A stretch of DNA of 64,000 nucleotides. Source: Desulfoluna sp. GTDB taxonomy: Bacteria > Desulfobacterota > Desulfobacteria > Desulfobacterales > Desulfolunaceae. The translations under genes and the position numbers were made by a program. The notes below the pieces were generated by a model. That model made no database searches. It had not been told where the DNA came from and worked only from the letters and a program-made list of their open reading frames with translations. Shown here in pieces: positions 8,763 through 17,797 of the stretch (within the stretch, counting starts at the first letter, position 1; each line of letters starts with the position of its first letter). The DNA lies in the NCBI RefSeq assembly GCF_030145185.1, contig NZ_JAQYWB010000002.1, positions 62,001-126,000 on the forward strand, in the 5' to 3' direction.

Positions 8763-9920
8763 ATGCTTGAAAAAGCATTAAGCGGAAGCAGAAATTACTG
8801 GCTGTGGATTGCCGGTCTGATGGCCGTCATTGCGGTGGCCTTTATGGGATACCTGCAGCAATGGGAGTTCGGTCTCGGCGTCACCGGCATGAGCCGTGAC
8901 GTCTCCTGGGGCTTTTACATTGCCCAGTTCACCTTCCTCGTCGGCGTCGCCGCCGGGGGTGTGATGCTGGTGCTGCCCTACTACTTGCACGACTACAAGG
9001 CCTTCGGCCGCATCACCATCCTGGGGGAATTCCTGGCGGTGGCGGCGGTCGTCATGTGCCTGCTCTTCATCCTGGCCGACCTTGGCCAGCCCAAGCGCGC
9101 CATGAACGTGATCTTCAACGCCACACCCTACTCGATGCTCTTCTGGGATGCCCTGGTTCTCAACGGCTATCTCCTGCTGAACATCGTCATCGGGTGGAAG
9201 CTCCTTGAAGCGGAGAGAAATGCGGTCCCTGCTCCCAAATGGATCAAGTATCTCATCTATCTTTCCATCCCCTGGGCCTTCGGCATCCACACCGTGACCG
9301 CCTTCCTTTACTGTGGCCTTCCCGGTCGTGGTTACTGGCTCACGGCGATCCTTGCCCCCAGGTTCCTGGCCTCGGCCTTTGCCGCCGGTCCCTCGTTTTT
9401 GATCCTCCTTTGCTTCATCGTTCGCAAAGTGACCAAATTCGATCCCGGCACAAAAGCGATGCAGACCCTCATGAAGATCATCACCTACGCCCTGATTGCG
9501 AACGTGTTTTTCCTCCTCTGTGAAATCTTCACCGTTTTTTACAGCCAGATCCCCGAGCACATGGACCACCTGAAGTATCTCTTCTTCGGACACGGTGACA
9601 AGGTGGCTCTGGTACCCTGGATGTGGACCTCCATGTTCCTGATGCTTTCGGCCATCGTCCTTCTCGTGATTCCCAAAATCAGAAACAACGAGAAGTACAT
9701 GCCCTTCATCTGCATCATGGTGTTCGTCGGAACCTGGATCGACAAAGGCATGGGCATGATCGCCGGTGGCTTCGTCCCCAACGCCATGCACACCTACCAC
9801 GAGTACACACCGACCCCCCTGGAGATTCTCATCACCGTGGGTGTCTACGCCACAGGCCTGCTCGTCGTGACGATCCTTTACAAGATCGCCACACAGATCA
9901 AAGAAGAGGTCAACGCGTAA
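8763..9920 (+). CDS. dsrP: DsrP, NrfD-family integral membrane subunit
   Basis: The product has 385 residues and about ten membrane helices, with the NrfD/PsrC-type sequence WGFYIAQFTFLVGVAAGGVM early on and FAAGPSFLILLC in the middle. It is the second quinone-interacting module of DsrMKJOP and pairs with DsrO. The ATG follows GGGAGGTCATC. It is the last gene of the operon; a strong terminator lies about 50 bases downstream. All five subunits have expected length and motifs, so the complex appears complete. Confidence 0.96.
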   Translation: MLEKALSGSRNYWLWIAGLMAVIAVAFMGYLQQWEFGLGVTGMSRDVSWGFYIAQFTFLVGVAAGGVMLVLPYYLHDYKAFGRITILGEFLAVAAVVMCLLFILADLGQPKRAMNVIFNATPYSMLFWDALVLNGYLLLNIVIGWKLLEAERNAVPAPKWIKYLIYLSIPWAFGIHTVTAFLYCGLPGRGYWLTAILAPRFLASAFAAGPSFLILLCFIVRKVTKFDPGTKAMQTLMKIITYALIANVFFLLCEIFTVFYSQIPEHMDHLKYLFFGHGDKVALVPWMWTSMFLMLSAIVLLVIPKIRNNEKYMPFICIMVFVGTWIDKGMGMIAGGFVPNAMHTYHEYTPTPLEILITVGVYATGLLVVTILYKIATQIKEEVNA

Positions 9921-9971
9921 GCAACGCTTTTTTATAGGTTGTACGAATCCGGAACGCCAACTGGATTGTTT

Positions 9972-10009
9972 AAAACCCGCCCTCCTGGAAACAGGGGGGC
10001 GGGTTTTTG
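9972..10009 (+). terminator. Rho-independent terminator of dsr operon
   Basis: AAAACCCGCCC pairs with GGGCGGGTTTTT across a short loop, followed by a T-rich stretch. It lies about 50 bases after the dsrP stop and closes the operon. Confidence 0.88.
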
Positions 10010-10351
10010 CTTTTGGGGCTGTGGGTGGAGAGAAGACGGACAGGAAGGAAACACCCCCCGCGATGAAAACGCCATGAACCCCGATGGCCGTCTCTGTGAG
10101 CATAGGCCAGTGTCCTCGCTCACCCCAAATTCAAAACAAAGATTCTTCAGCATTGCCTCGATCCGAGCCAACCTTTTTGTTTAACGCTTTGATCTTGACT
10201 CACCCATAAGAAAATGTTTAAAAAGCTCATACGTTAACATAGAACACATATTCTAGACTCAAGCGCCCTCCCCCGGAACGATTCCCACGTCCCATCTCAT
10301 CCCCCATCTCCGGGGAGGCCCGACCATAGAGAAGGACAGAGGTGCCCACCC
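10010..10351. other. Non-coding leader region before the activase gene
   Basis: No gene is visible. TTGACT at 10195-10200 followed after 17 bases by TTAAAA is a possible weak promoter for the activase gene. The rest shows no hairpin, repeat or RNA that can be named. Confidence 0.35.
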
Positions 10352-13300
10352 ATGAAAGCAGGACTTGACTTCGGATCCAAGTATATCCACTACGCCGTGG
10401 TGAACGCCGAGCGTATTGTGACGCGCGGCAGCATTCTCCACAACGGCAACCTTGAAGACGCCCTCGACCAGGCCCGACAGGCCATGGAAATCCAGGCGCC
10501 TGCCCCCATCACTCACTTTGGGGTCACCGGCAACATCACCCTCTCAGAGGTCCGGGTCTTTGACCCAGTCATCGCCTCGGTGGAGGCCGCCGCTTTCCTC
10601 CACACCCCCTGCCGGAACATCCTCTCCATCGGCTGCGAAAGCTTTTACCTCATCCGACTGGATGAGGAGGGACACTACATGGAACATGTGGTGAACTCCG
10701 ACTGCGCCTCCGGCACCGGCTCCTTTATCGATCAGCAGGCAGAGCGCCTCGGGTTCTCCACAGAGGCCCTGGCGGAGAAGGCAGCCGCCTTTACGGGCAA
10801 AGCGCCCTCCATCGCCACCCGATGCGCAGTCTTTGCCAAAAGCGACATCATCCACGCCCAGGCCCAGGGGTATGCCAAAGAGGCCATCGCCACGGGGCTC
10901 TGTGAAGGCGTTGCGCGCAGCGTCCTGGCCAACACGGTCCGGGGCCGCGAGCTCAAAGGCGACCTCCTCTTTATCGGCGGGATGGCCGCCAACACAAAAA
11001 TGGTTCGGGAAATTGAAACCGCCTTGGACCTCTCCGTCTCGGTGCCTGAACAGGCTCAAAGTATCAACGCCATCGGAGCGGCCTCCCTGGCCGATCAACC
11101 CTGGGATTTGAGCAAGAACCTCATCGCCCGCATGGGCCGGGTCAGAACGGTGCGCCCCGCCCTGGACACGGACATGCCTCACTACCCGGCATTTGAAGGT
11201 CTCACCTTCGAAGAAATCGATGGGATCGAGATCACCCTCTACCAGAAACCCGCCCCAATCTGCGAAGCCTACATGGGCATCGACGTGGGCTCCACCAGCA
11301 CCAAAGCGGTCCTCACTGACAAAGAGGGGGCCATCCTGGCCGGCCTCTACGGCCGCACCCAGGGCGACCCGGTGGACGCCGTCACCCGCCTCTTTGTGCA
11401 GGTAAAACATCTCTTCAACGACGTGGACCTCACCATCTGTGGCGTGGCCACCACCGGCTCGGGCCGGGAGCTGATTAAAGAGGTCATCGGGGCAGACCTC
11501 GCCATCAACGAAATTACCGCCCACGCCAAAGGCGCCACCTTCCTGGACCCGGAGGTCGACACCATCATCGAGATCGGCGGCCAGGACTCCAAGTTCACCC
11601 GCCTGAAGGATGGGGTGGTGACGCATGCCGTCATGAACTACGTCTGTGCGGCCGGTACCGGCTCCTTTATCGAAGAGCAGGCCAAACGCCTTCACATGAC
11701 CCTGCCCGAGATCTCCGACATCGTGGAAGGCGCCAAAGCCCCCTTCACCTCCGACCGCTGCACCGTGTACATGGAGCGGGATCTCAACATCTTTCTCTCG
11801 GAAGGGTGGAAAAAGGCAGAAATCATGTCGGCTGTGCTCCACAGCGTCCGGGACAACTACCTCTCCAAGGTGGTGGGCAAGAGCACCCCAGGCCACCGGG
11901 TCTACTTCCAGGGAGCCACGGCACGCAACAAAGCCCTGGTGGCCTGTTTTGAGCGGGAGCTGGGCCAAAAAGTGCAGGTCTCCAAGTTCTGCCATCTCAC
12001 CGGCGCCCTGGGCTGCGCCGTGGCTTTGAAAGAGGCGCAATTCCCCGCCTCCACCTTCACGGGCATCGACTTCTCCTGCACCGTAGAGACCGAAACCTGC
12101 GAGCTCTGCGCCAACCGCTGCGAGCTGCGCGTCTACACCGTGGGGAATAAGAAAAACGCCTGGGGCCTGAAATGCGGACGGGACTATGCGGAAAAAAAAG
12201 TGGGGGGCAAAGAGACCGTCTCCTCCCTCGAAAAACGGTTTAAATCCATTTTCAAAACGGAGGATGTGGCCGCCACAGGGCAAAAAACCATCGGCATTCC
12301 CGAGACCCTCTTCATGGTGGAGTACACCCCCCTCTTCAAGGACATCTTCCAGCGCCTGGGATTTAACGTGGTGGTGGAAAAAAGCACGGCCGGCAAACTG
12401 GCCCACGGCATGAAACTCATCAACGCCGATTTCTGCACCCCCATGGCCCTCACCCACGGCATGGTCGCCGCCCTGGATCAGCGCGGGGTGGATTTTATCT
12501 TCCTGCCTACCCTCATCAGCGAGCAGAACCTCCTTGAGACGCTGCCCATGGAAGAGGCCTTCGGCACCAAAGCCACGGACAGCTACTTCTGCTATTACTC
12601 CTCCTACGCCGCCACCATCATCAACAACCTGCCCGGCATGAATTTCGGCGGACGCCTCCTCCACCCCACCATGCGCATGAACAACGTGGCCGACGAGATC
12701 ATCGGTGAACGGCTGGCTGCTGACCTGGCACAGGCCCTGGACCGACCCGAAGAGGCCGTGGTCCATGCCTTCATCGACGCCAGACAGGCCTTTATGAAGA
12801 TGAAAAATGCGTGGGTGGCCGAAGGCACAAAACAGCTCGCCACCCAGGGCAAGAAGCCAAAGGTTCTGCTTTTGGGGCGTCCCTACGCCCTCTTCGACAA
12901 GCGGGTCAACCTGGGCATCCCCGCACGCATCGAGTCCATGGGGTTTGATATCGTCTCCCAGTCCATGATGGACCTCACGGCCAATCCCAAGGACATGCCC
13001 GATCACCTGCCCAACATGCACTGGTACTTCGGCCAGCAGATCCTGCTTGCCTTAGACGCCGTCCGCAAACACCCTGATCTCTACCCCGTCTTTCTTACCT
13101 GCTTCCGATGCAGCCCTGACGCCTACCTGATGAACCACATCAAGGACGCCATGGAGAAGATGGGCAAACCGTTCCTGATCCTCCAGCTCGACGAACACAG
13201 CAGCGACGTGGGCTATCTGACACGCATCGAAGCGGCCATCGACACCTTCGTGGCTGACTACGACCGACGCAAAACGCACACGGATGAGATCGTCATCCCC

Positions 13301-14467
13301 CGGACCGCCTTCACCCCGGACACCCCCGAAGAGGGCGACACCGTCCTGATCCCCATGGTGGATGCCCGCATCAACCGCCTCCAGGCCGAAGTCTTTAAGA
13401 CGGCGGGGTACAAGGCGGAGGTCCTCCCCATGGACAACGAGACCTTAAACCTCGGCTACCGCTTTGCCAGCGGCGGGGAATGTCTGCCCAACGTCGCCAT
13501 CGTGGGATCGGTGATCTCCAGGCTCTCCAAAGGGGATCTTGAGGCCTCCAAAGCCATCGTCTACCTGCCGAACATCTGCCTCTCCTGCAACTTCAACCAG
13601 TACGCCAACCTGGTGAAAGCGGCCGGGGCCAAGTCCGGGTTTTCCGGCATCAAGGTGATGAACACCAACGGACAGGCAGCGGTTCCGGGCATCTCCGCCC
13701 GCCAGAACGCCCTGCTCCTCTCGGTGACCATCTTAAGCTCCATCCTCTCCAAGCTGCGGTTTCGTTTCCTCCCGTATGAGGCCGAGACGGGTGCCACCCA
13801 ACGCATCATGGCCGAGGCAGAAGCCCTCATCGCCTGGCACATTGCCCACCGCAAATCCCTGATGACCGCCGCGGAAAAGGTGAGGGATCTCTTCGACGGG
13901 CTGCCCCTGCCGAAAACACGAAAACCCCGCATCGGCATCCTCGGGGACATGTACGCCAAGTACAACGAGGTCTTAAACGAGTCGATCTGTGACCATGCCG
14001 AAGCCTTGGGGGGCGAAGTGATTCTTCCCTCCTACAACGAGCTGGTGGTCCACTCCATCTATGCGGACACCCGCCAAAACGCCACCGGAGAGAAACTCCT
14101 CGCCACCATGACCGGCTACGAGGAAAAATTTGAGGCGATCTTTGCCGATCTCCTCGAAGGCGTCACCGAACCGCCTCTGGACGAATGCCAGGCGCTCATG
14201 GAAGAGTTCGGCCTCACCAGCTTCATCGCCGGGGAAACCGCTGTTTCTTTGGGCCGCATGCTCTACTACATCAAGCACAACCTCGTCTCCGCCGTCATCC
14301 ACGTCAACCCGGTCTTCTGTTGCCCCGGAGTCATCAGCGCCTCCATCTTCCGCAAGATACAGGAGCGGTTCGGCGTGCCCGTCATCGATCTTTTCTACGA
14401 CGGCACCAACAAACCCAACCGCATGATCGACCCGCATATGTTCTACCTGACGCGGAAGGCGGGGTAA
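10352..14467 (+). CDS. Two-headed acyl-CoA dehydratase activase fused to dehydratase-like domains
   Basis: The product has 1371 residues. Two BadF/BcrA/HgdC-type ATPase modules sit in tandem: residues about 1-280 (GLDFGSKYIHYAVV, CASGTGSFIDQQAERL, ATRCAVFAKSD) and about 303-560 (GIDVGSTSTKAVL, CAAGTGSFIEEQAKRL, SDRCTVYMERD). Each keeps the cysteine pair that in HgdC-type dimers binds the shared [4Fe-4S] cluster, so the cluster may form within one chain. A Cys-rich linker (CELCANRCELRVY, about 582) leads to a DUF2229-like domain and a C-terminal dehydratase D-like domain with GGECLPN, CLSCNFNQ and FCCPG. Single-chain proteins of this kind are widespread in anaerobes; the substrate is unknown. 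No separate dehydratase subunit genes are adjacent. Confidence 0.88.
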   Translation: MKAGLDFGSKYIHYAVVNAERIVTRGSILHNGNLEDALDQARQAMEIQAPAPITHFGVTGNITLSEVRVFDPVIASVEAAAFLHTPCRNILSIGCESFYLIRLDEEGHYMEHVVNSDCASGTGSFIDQQAERLGFSTEALAEKAAAFTGKAPSIATRCAVFAKSDIIHAQAQGYAKEAIATGLCEGVARSVLANTVRGRELKGDLLFIGGMAANTKMVREIETALDLSVSVPEQAQSINAIGAASLADQPWDLSKNLIARMGRVRTVRPALDTDMPHYPAFEGLTFEEIDGIEITLYQKPAPICEAYMGIDVGSTSTKAVLTDKEGAILAGLYGRTQGDPVDAVTRLFVQVKHLFNDVDLTICGVATTGSGRELIKEVIGADLAINEITAHAKGATFLDPEVDTIIEIGGQDSKFTRLKDGVVTHAVMNYVCAAGTGSFIEEQAKRLHMTLPEISDIVEGAKAPFTSDRCTVYMERDLNIFLSEGWKKAEIMSAVLHSVRDNYLSKVVGKSTPGHRVYFQGATARNKALVACFERELGQKVQVSKFCHLTGALGCAVALKEAQFPASTFTGIDFSCTVETETCELCANRCELRVYTVGNKKNAWGLKCGRDYAEKKVGGKETVSSLEKRFKSIFKTEDVAATGQKTIGIPETLFMVEYTPLFKDIFQRLGFNVVVEKSTAGKLAHGMKLINADFCTPMALTHGMVAALDQRGVDFIFLPTLISEQNLLETLPMEEAFGTKATDSYFCYYSSYAATIINNLPGMNFGGRLLHPTMRMNNVADEIIGERLAADLAQALDRPEEAVVHAFIDARQAFMKMKNAWVAEGTKQLATQGKKPKVLLLGRPYALFDKRVNLGIPARIESMGFDIVSQSMMDLTANPKDMPDHLPNMHWYFGQQILLALDAVRKHPDLYPVFLTCFRCSPDAYLMNHIKDAMEKMGKPFLILQLDEHSSDVGYLTRIEAAIDTFVADYDRRKTHTDEIVIPRTAFTPDTPEEGDTVLIPMVDARINRLQAEVFKTAGYKAEVLPMDNETLNLGYRFASGGECLPNVAIVGSVISRLSKGDLEASKAIVYLPNICLSCNFNQYANLVKAAGAKSGFSGIKVMNTNGQAAVPGISARQNALLLSVTILSSILSKLRFRFLPYEAETGATQRIMAEAEALIAWHIAHRKSLMTAAEKVRDLFDGLPLPKTRKPRIGILGDMYAKYNEVLNESICDHAEALGGEVILPSYNELVVHSIYADTRQNATGEKLLATMTGYEEKFEAIFADLLEGVTEPPLDECQALMEEFGLTSFIAGETAVSLGRMLYYIKHNLVSAVIHVNPVFCCPGVISASIFRKIQERFGVPVIDLFYDGTNKPNRMIDPHMFYLTRKAG

Positions 14468-14479
14468 AAAAGAAAAACG

Positions 14480-14665
14480 GCCTCCGGCGACGAGGTGTGC
14501 CACCTCGAAAGCGGGTTGCGAATGCTGCCTCCCTTCGTTTCTCAGGGTGTTCACATTCGCTGATGGCGTAGCCAATGGCCAAGGGGGCCATGGCCTCAAT
14601 GATCAAGTAAAAATCTGTTTGTCAAACGTATCACCCGTTTGGCGCCCGGCAGGGCCGCCGGAGGC
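14480..14665 (+). repeat. Interspersed structured repeat, copy A
   Basis: Starts GCCTCCGGCG-like and ends GCCGCCGGAGGC. Hairpin 1 is CGAGGTG/CACCTCG (14491-14507). Hairpin 2 is GCGAATG (14518-14524) with CATTCGC (14554-14560). The right end has CAAACG...CGTTTG and then CCCGGCAGGGCC. Same orientation as copy B at 16720. It sits in the gap after the activase gene. Confidence 0.85.
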
Positions 14666-14692
14666 ATCTATAACTTAGCTGCCTCCGGCGGC
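14654..14692. repeat. 13-base inverted repeat at the right edge of repeat copy A
   Basis: GCCGCCGGAGGCA (14654-14666) is mirrored exactly by TGCCTCCGGCGGC (14680-14692) around a 13-base centre. It looks like the right end of copy A facing the left end of a second, otherwise missing element. It could also act as a terminator hairpin. Confidence 0.7.
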
Positions 14693-14903
14693 GCACCTGG
14701 ATTTTTGTCTCTGCCGGTCCGTGTCTCCCTGTTGCCCGTCCAGATGGATACCGCTGCCCATAATCCACGCGACCTATCCCCCCATTATTCTTGAGAAAGT
14801 ATGGACACCTCCCCGGAAACCCAGTAAAATCACACCTTCGATCGAAGGAGAAAGCCATCCCATTGACCGCAACCACGTTTTTGCAACCGCCCTGGAGTCC
14901 GTT

Positions 14904-16679
14904 ATGAAACCGCGCCGTATCATCTGCCCTGTTCTTCTCGTTACCCTCCTGCTCCTCCCGTTTTCCGCGTGGGCCGCTCCGGAGAGACCGAACGACCCAA
15001 CCCTGACCGCCACCCACAACACCCTCACCGTCTCCTGGGAGGCCGTGACCGATGCCGAGGGCTACACTATTTACTGGGGCGAAACGGAGAGCGAAATCAC
15101 GGATAAAACCCACCCTCTCAAGCGCACCAACAGCGAGCTCGGGCTCCCCGAACCCGTATCCGAAGGGGATAAGGTGACCTTCACCCTCGGTGCCTCCTCC
15201 GGCGTCACCCTGGAACCGGAGACCCGCTACTATGTTGCCCTCTCGTCTTACGACGAATTCCGTGACAGCACGCTTTCAGACATCGCTGACGTCACCACCC
15301 AGGCCGCCCTCCAAGTGCCCCCCAGCCCCCAGAACCTCTCCCTTCAAGCGAGAACAGAAGAGAGGGTCACCTTTGCCTGGGACACAGTCACGGGGGCCAG
15401 CGTCACAGCCTACAAGGACTCCGTGGAAAAACGCACGGGCGGACTCTTTGCCCCTGCCTCTCTCACGCCCGATGCGCCCGCAAATCTCGAAACCCCTTCT
15501 GCCAACTTCTCCGGTCTTGAATCAGACACCCGTTACCGATTCCGCGTCAAAGCCACCAACGCCGAAGGCGATTCGACCCCCTCGGCCTGGCTGGTGGTGG
15601 ATACCTTTGCCGCTGGAGAATTACGGGACACCCTGGCCCCCAACACCCCCATCCTCTCCCCCTCCGCCCACCCGCCTGAGCTCCAGGAAGACCAGAGCGT
15701 GCGCCTTCGGTTTGACGGAAACAACAGCGGCATGGCCGACCTGGCTGGCTACCGAGTCTTTTACGGCACCAACGCCGGAGCCCTGGATCAACAGAAGGAT
15801 TTCACCCCCGATGCCGATGTCCGCATCACCGACCTGGAGAAAGAGGTCCTCTACACCTTCCGCCTCTCGGCCTTCGACACCAGCGACAACGAAAGTCCCC
15901 AGTCCGAGGAAAGTGTCTCCATCCTCGTCGAAGAGGTGCGTGGCCTCCTGGACGATCCGGACGCCTTCGAGGGGGGATGCTTCATCACCACCCCCCAGAG
16001 CAGGGCCGTCCCCTCCCTTTTCATGGGAATCGCCCTTCTCCTTTGTCCCCTCGTTCTCGTCTTTGTCCCCCGCAAAAAAGTGCTCACAGCAACACTCCTC
16101 GCCAGCCTGAGCCTTTGTCTTCCCACCCCCGGAGTCGCAGAGGAGGCCAACACCCTCGGCATCAAGGCGGGGGCCCACATCCTCTCAGATTCATCTCATA
16201 AAGACATCTACGACTCGGACGCCGCCTCCTTCACCCTCTTCTACCAGAGAAAACTCATGGGTCCCTTCTCCGCGGCCCTCGAAGCGGGCTACCTGAAACG
16301 TGATGGAAACAAACGCACCACCTCCGGCCTGCCAACCGAGGTGGCCACGGAGCTGATCCTCGCCCCCCTCTCGGCCAGCCTCCTCTGCGACATCCCCCTC
16401 ACCCCGGAGATCATCCTCTTTGCCGGTGGCGGGCTGGACTACTGGTACTATAAAGAGACCAGCGACACCCATGAGGTGGACGCAAAAGAAGAGAACGATT
16501 ACGGGGTAGGCGGGTACCACGGACGCGCCGGCCTCAAACTGCTCACCCGGGACCCCATGTTTCACCACAGAGCCGGAGTGATCATCGAGACCGTCTACTC
16601 CGTCATCGATCGCTTCGGAGAAAACGAAATAGACCTCGGAGGCTGGACCTTCAACGCCGGGATTTTCTGTACGTTCTGA
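14904..16679 (+). CDS. Exported fibronectin type III protein fused to an outer-membrane barrel-like domain
   Basis: The product has 591 residues from the ATG at 14904 (GGAG 6 bases upstream); a longer in-frame extension to 14721 lacks support. Residues 1-25 are a signal peptide ending AWA. Three fibronectin III-like domains cover about 28-130, 132-232 and 238-345. Near 357 comes GGCFITT, then a membrane helix and basic PRKK (about 366-390), resembling a C-terminal protein-sorting tail. Instead of ending, the frame runs through a second signal-like hydrophobic segment ending GVAEE (about 411) into a ~180-residue beta-rich region with alternating pattern and a final aromatic residue (GIFCTF), like an outer-membrane barrel. 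Two exported proteins appear fused. The gene sits between direct repeat copies A and B. Confidence 0.72.
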   Translation: MKPRRIICPVLLVTLLLLPFSAWAAPERPNDPTLTATHNTLTVSWEAVTDAEGYTIYWGETESEITDKTHPLKRTNSELGLPEPVSEGDKVTFTLGASSGVTLEPETRYYVALSSYDEFRDSTLSDIADVTTQAALQVPPSPQNLSLQARTEERVTFAWDTVTGASVTAYKDSVEKRTGGLFAPASLTPDAPANLETPSANFSGLESDTRYRFRVKATNAEGDSTPSAWLVVDTFAAGELRDTLAPNTPILSPSAHPPELQEDQSVRLRFDGNNSGMADLAGYRVFYGTNAGALDQQKDFTPDADVRITDLEKEVLYTFRLSAFDTSDNESPQSEESVSILVEEVRGLLDDPDAFEGGCFITTPQSRAVPSLFMGIALLLCPLVLVFVPRKKVLTATLLASLSLCLPTPGVAEEANTLGIKAGAHILSDSSHKDIYDSDAASFTLFYQRKLMGPFSAALEAGYLKRDGNKRTTSGLPTEVATELILAPLSASLLCDIPLTPEIILFAGGGLDYWYYKETSDTHEVDAKEENDYGVGGYHGRAGLKLLTRDPMFHHRAGVIIETVYSVIDRFGENEIDLGGWTFNAGIFCTF

Positions 16680-16719
16680 AAAAGGCTAAAAAGAAAGTAA
16701 CGATTCAGCGCCCCAAAAA

Positions 16720-16891
16720 GCCTCCGGCGGCAAGGTGTGCCACCTTGAAAGCAGGTTGCGGATGCGCTTTGCCCCTCGTTCCTCGGGTCAAATCACATCC
16801 GCATTTAGGTCGACGTAAATCTGAAATATGTACTTAAGACCTGTTTGTTAAACTTTTCAAAAGTGTAGCCCCCGGCAGGGCCGCCGGAGGC
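16720..16891 (+). repeat. Interspersed structured repeat, copy B
   Basis: Begins GCCTCCGGCGGC and ends GCCGCCGGAGGC. Hairpin 1 is CAAGGTGTGCCACCTTG (16731-16747). Hairpin 2 is GCGGATG (16758-16764) with CATCCGC (16796-16802). An AT-rich hairpin near the right end contains ACTTTTCAAAAGT. A direct copy relative to A; together they flank the fibronectin III gene. Confidence 0.87.
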
Positions 16892-16946
16892 ACACGCTGA
16901 ATAGTTACAAAAGAAAAATCAAAAACGTCTCCGGCAGCTTTTGGTT

Positions 16947-17741
16947 TTATCTCTGGATACGATCAGGATGGGTATACACGAAGAGACCTTCGCCCCGGGC
17001 GAGGGAGCAGAGGGTGATGTTGAGGCCCTGGGCGAGTTCGACGGCCAGGGCGGTGGGGCGGGAGACGGCGGCGATGATGGCGACGCCGGCGCGGGCGGCT
17101 TTCTGAACCATCTCGTAGCTGATGCGCGAGGAGAGAACGAGAAAGCGAGCCTGGTCGAGATTTTTTTCGAGGAAGAGCAGGCCCACGGCTTTATCGAGGG
17201 CGTTGTGGCGGCCGGCGTCTTCGGCCACGGCGAGAAAATGCCCCTGTTCGCCAACGAGGGCGGCGGCGTGGGAGGCACGGGTGATTTTTCGTAAGGGCTG
17301 GTGGGCGCTGAGTGCATCCAGGGCCTGGGCCACGGTGGCAAAAGCCACGGGGGAAGCATCCACGGTGCAGGTGGCCTGACGCAGATCGTCGATCAGCTCT
17401 TTGCCACAGATGCCGCAGCTGGTCTGGCTGATAAACCCCCTGCGATCGAGGATCTCAGGCACTTTTTCGCTCCGTTCGGGGGTCAGGGTCACGGTGACCA
17501 CGTTGACGTCGGCCTCACAAAAAGCAAGGGTCCCGAAGTCCTCGACGGCATCCACAATGCCCTCGCCAAGGCAAAAACCGGCCACATGGGCGATTTCATC
17601 TCCGGGGGTCCGCATCACCACGGTGTAGGGCTTGCCCTGAACACGGATGGAAAGAGGCTCTTCCGCGAGGAGGGCCTGGGTGGACTCCCGGGCCTCTCCC
17701 GAGGTCATGTGACGGATGGAATGCACCTGATGATTCTTCAT
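16947..17741 (-). CDS. fdhD: FdhD, formate dehydrogenase accessory sulfurtransferase
   Basis: The product has 264 residues from the ATG at 17741, which follows AGAAGGGG; an ATG at 17756 is an alternative. The key motif SQTSCGICGKE carries the two cysteines (CGIC) that take sulfur from IscS-type desulfurases and pass it to the molybdenum or tungsten cofactor of formate dehydrogenase. EDAGRHNALDKAVG and the ending YTHPDRIQR are also typical of the family. The protein is cytoplasmic. No formate dehydrogenase gene lies in the window, so the client enzyme is elsewhere. Confidence 0.95.
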   Translation of the reverse strand: MKNHQVHSIRHMTSGEARESTQALLAEEPLSIRVQGKPYTVVMRTPGDEIAHVAGFCLGEGIVDAVEDFGTLAFCEADVNVVTVTLTPERSEKVPEILDRRGFISQTSCGICGKELIDDLRQATCTVDASPVAFATVAQALDALSAHQPLRKITRASHAAALVGEQGHFLAVAEDAGRHNALDKAVGLLFLEKNLDQARFLVLSSRISYEMVQKAARAGVAIIAAVSRPTALAVELAQGLNITLCSLARGEGLFVYTHPDRIQR

Positions 17742-17797
17742 GGCCCCTTCTATCATCCGAACAGAGATAAATAAAGAATGGTCTGGGCGTCAGACGC

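Noticed and set aside
10544-13021. 825-codon minus-strand open frame
   Set aside because: Shadow of the activase gene caused by GC-rich codon use. The plus-strand product has clear conserved motifs; this one has none.
14480-16891. CRISPR array from repeated GC-rich motifs
   Set aside because: Repeats are spaced by kilobases with genes between them, are not regularly spaced, and no cas gene is present.
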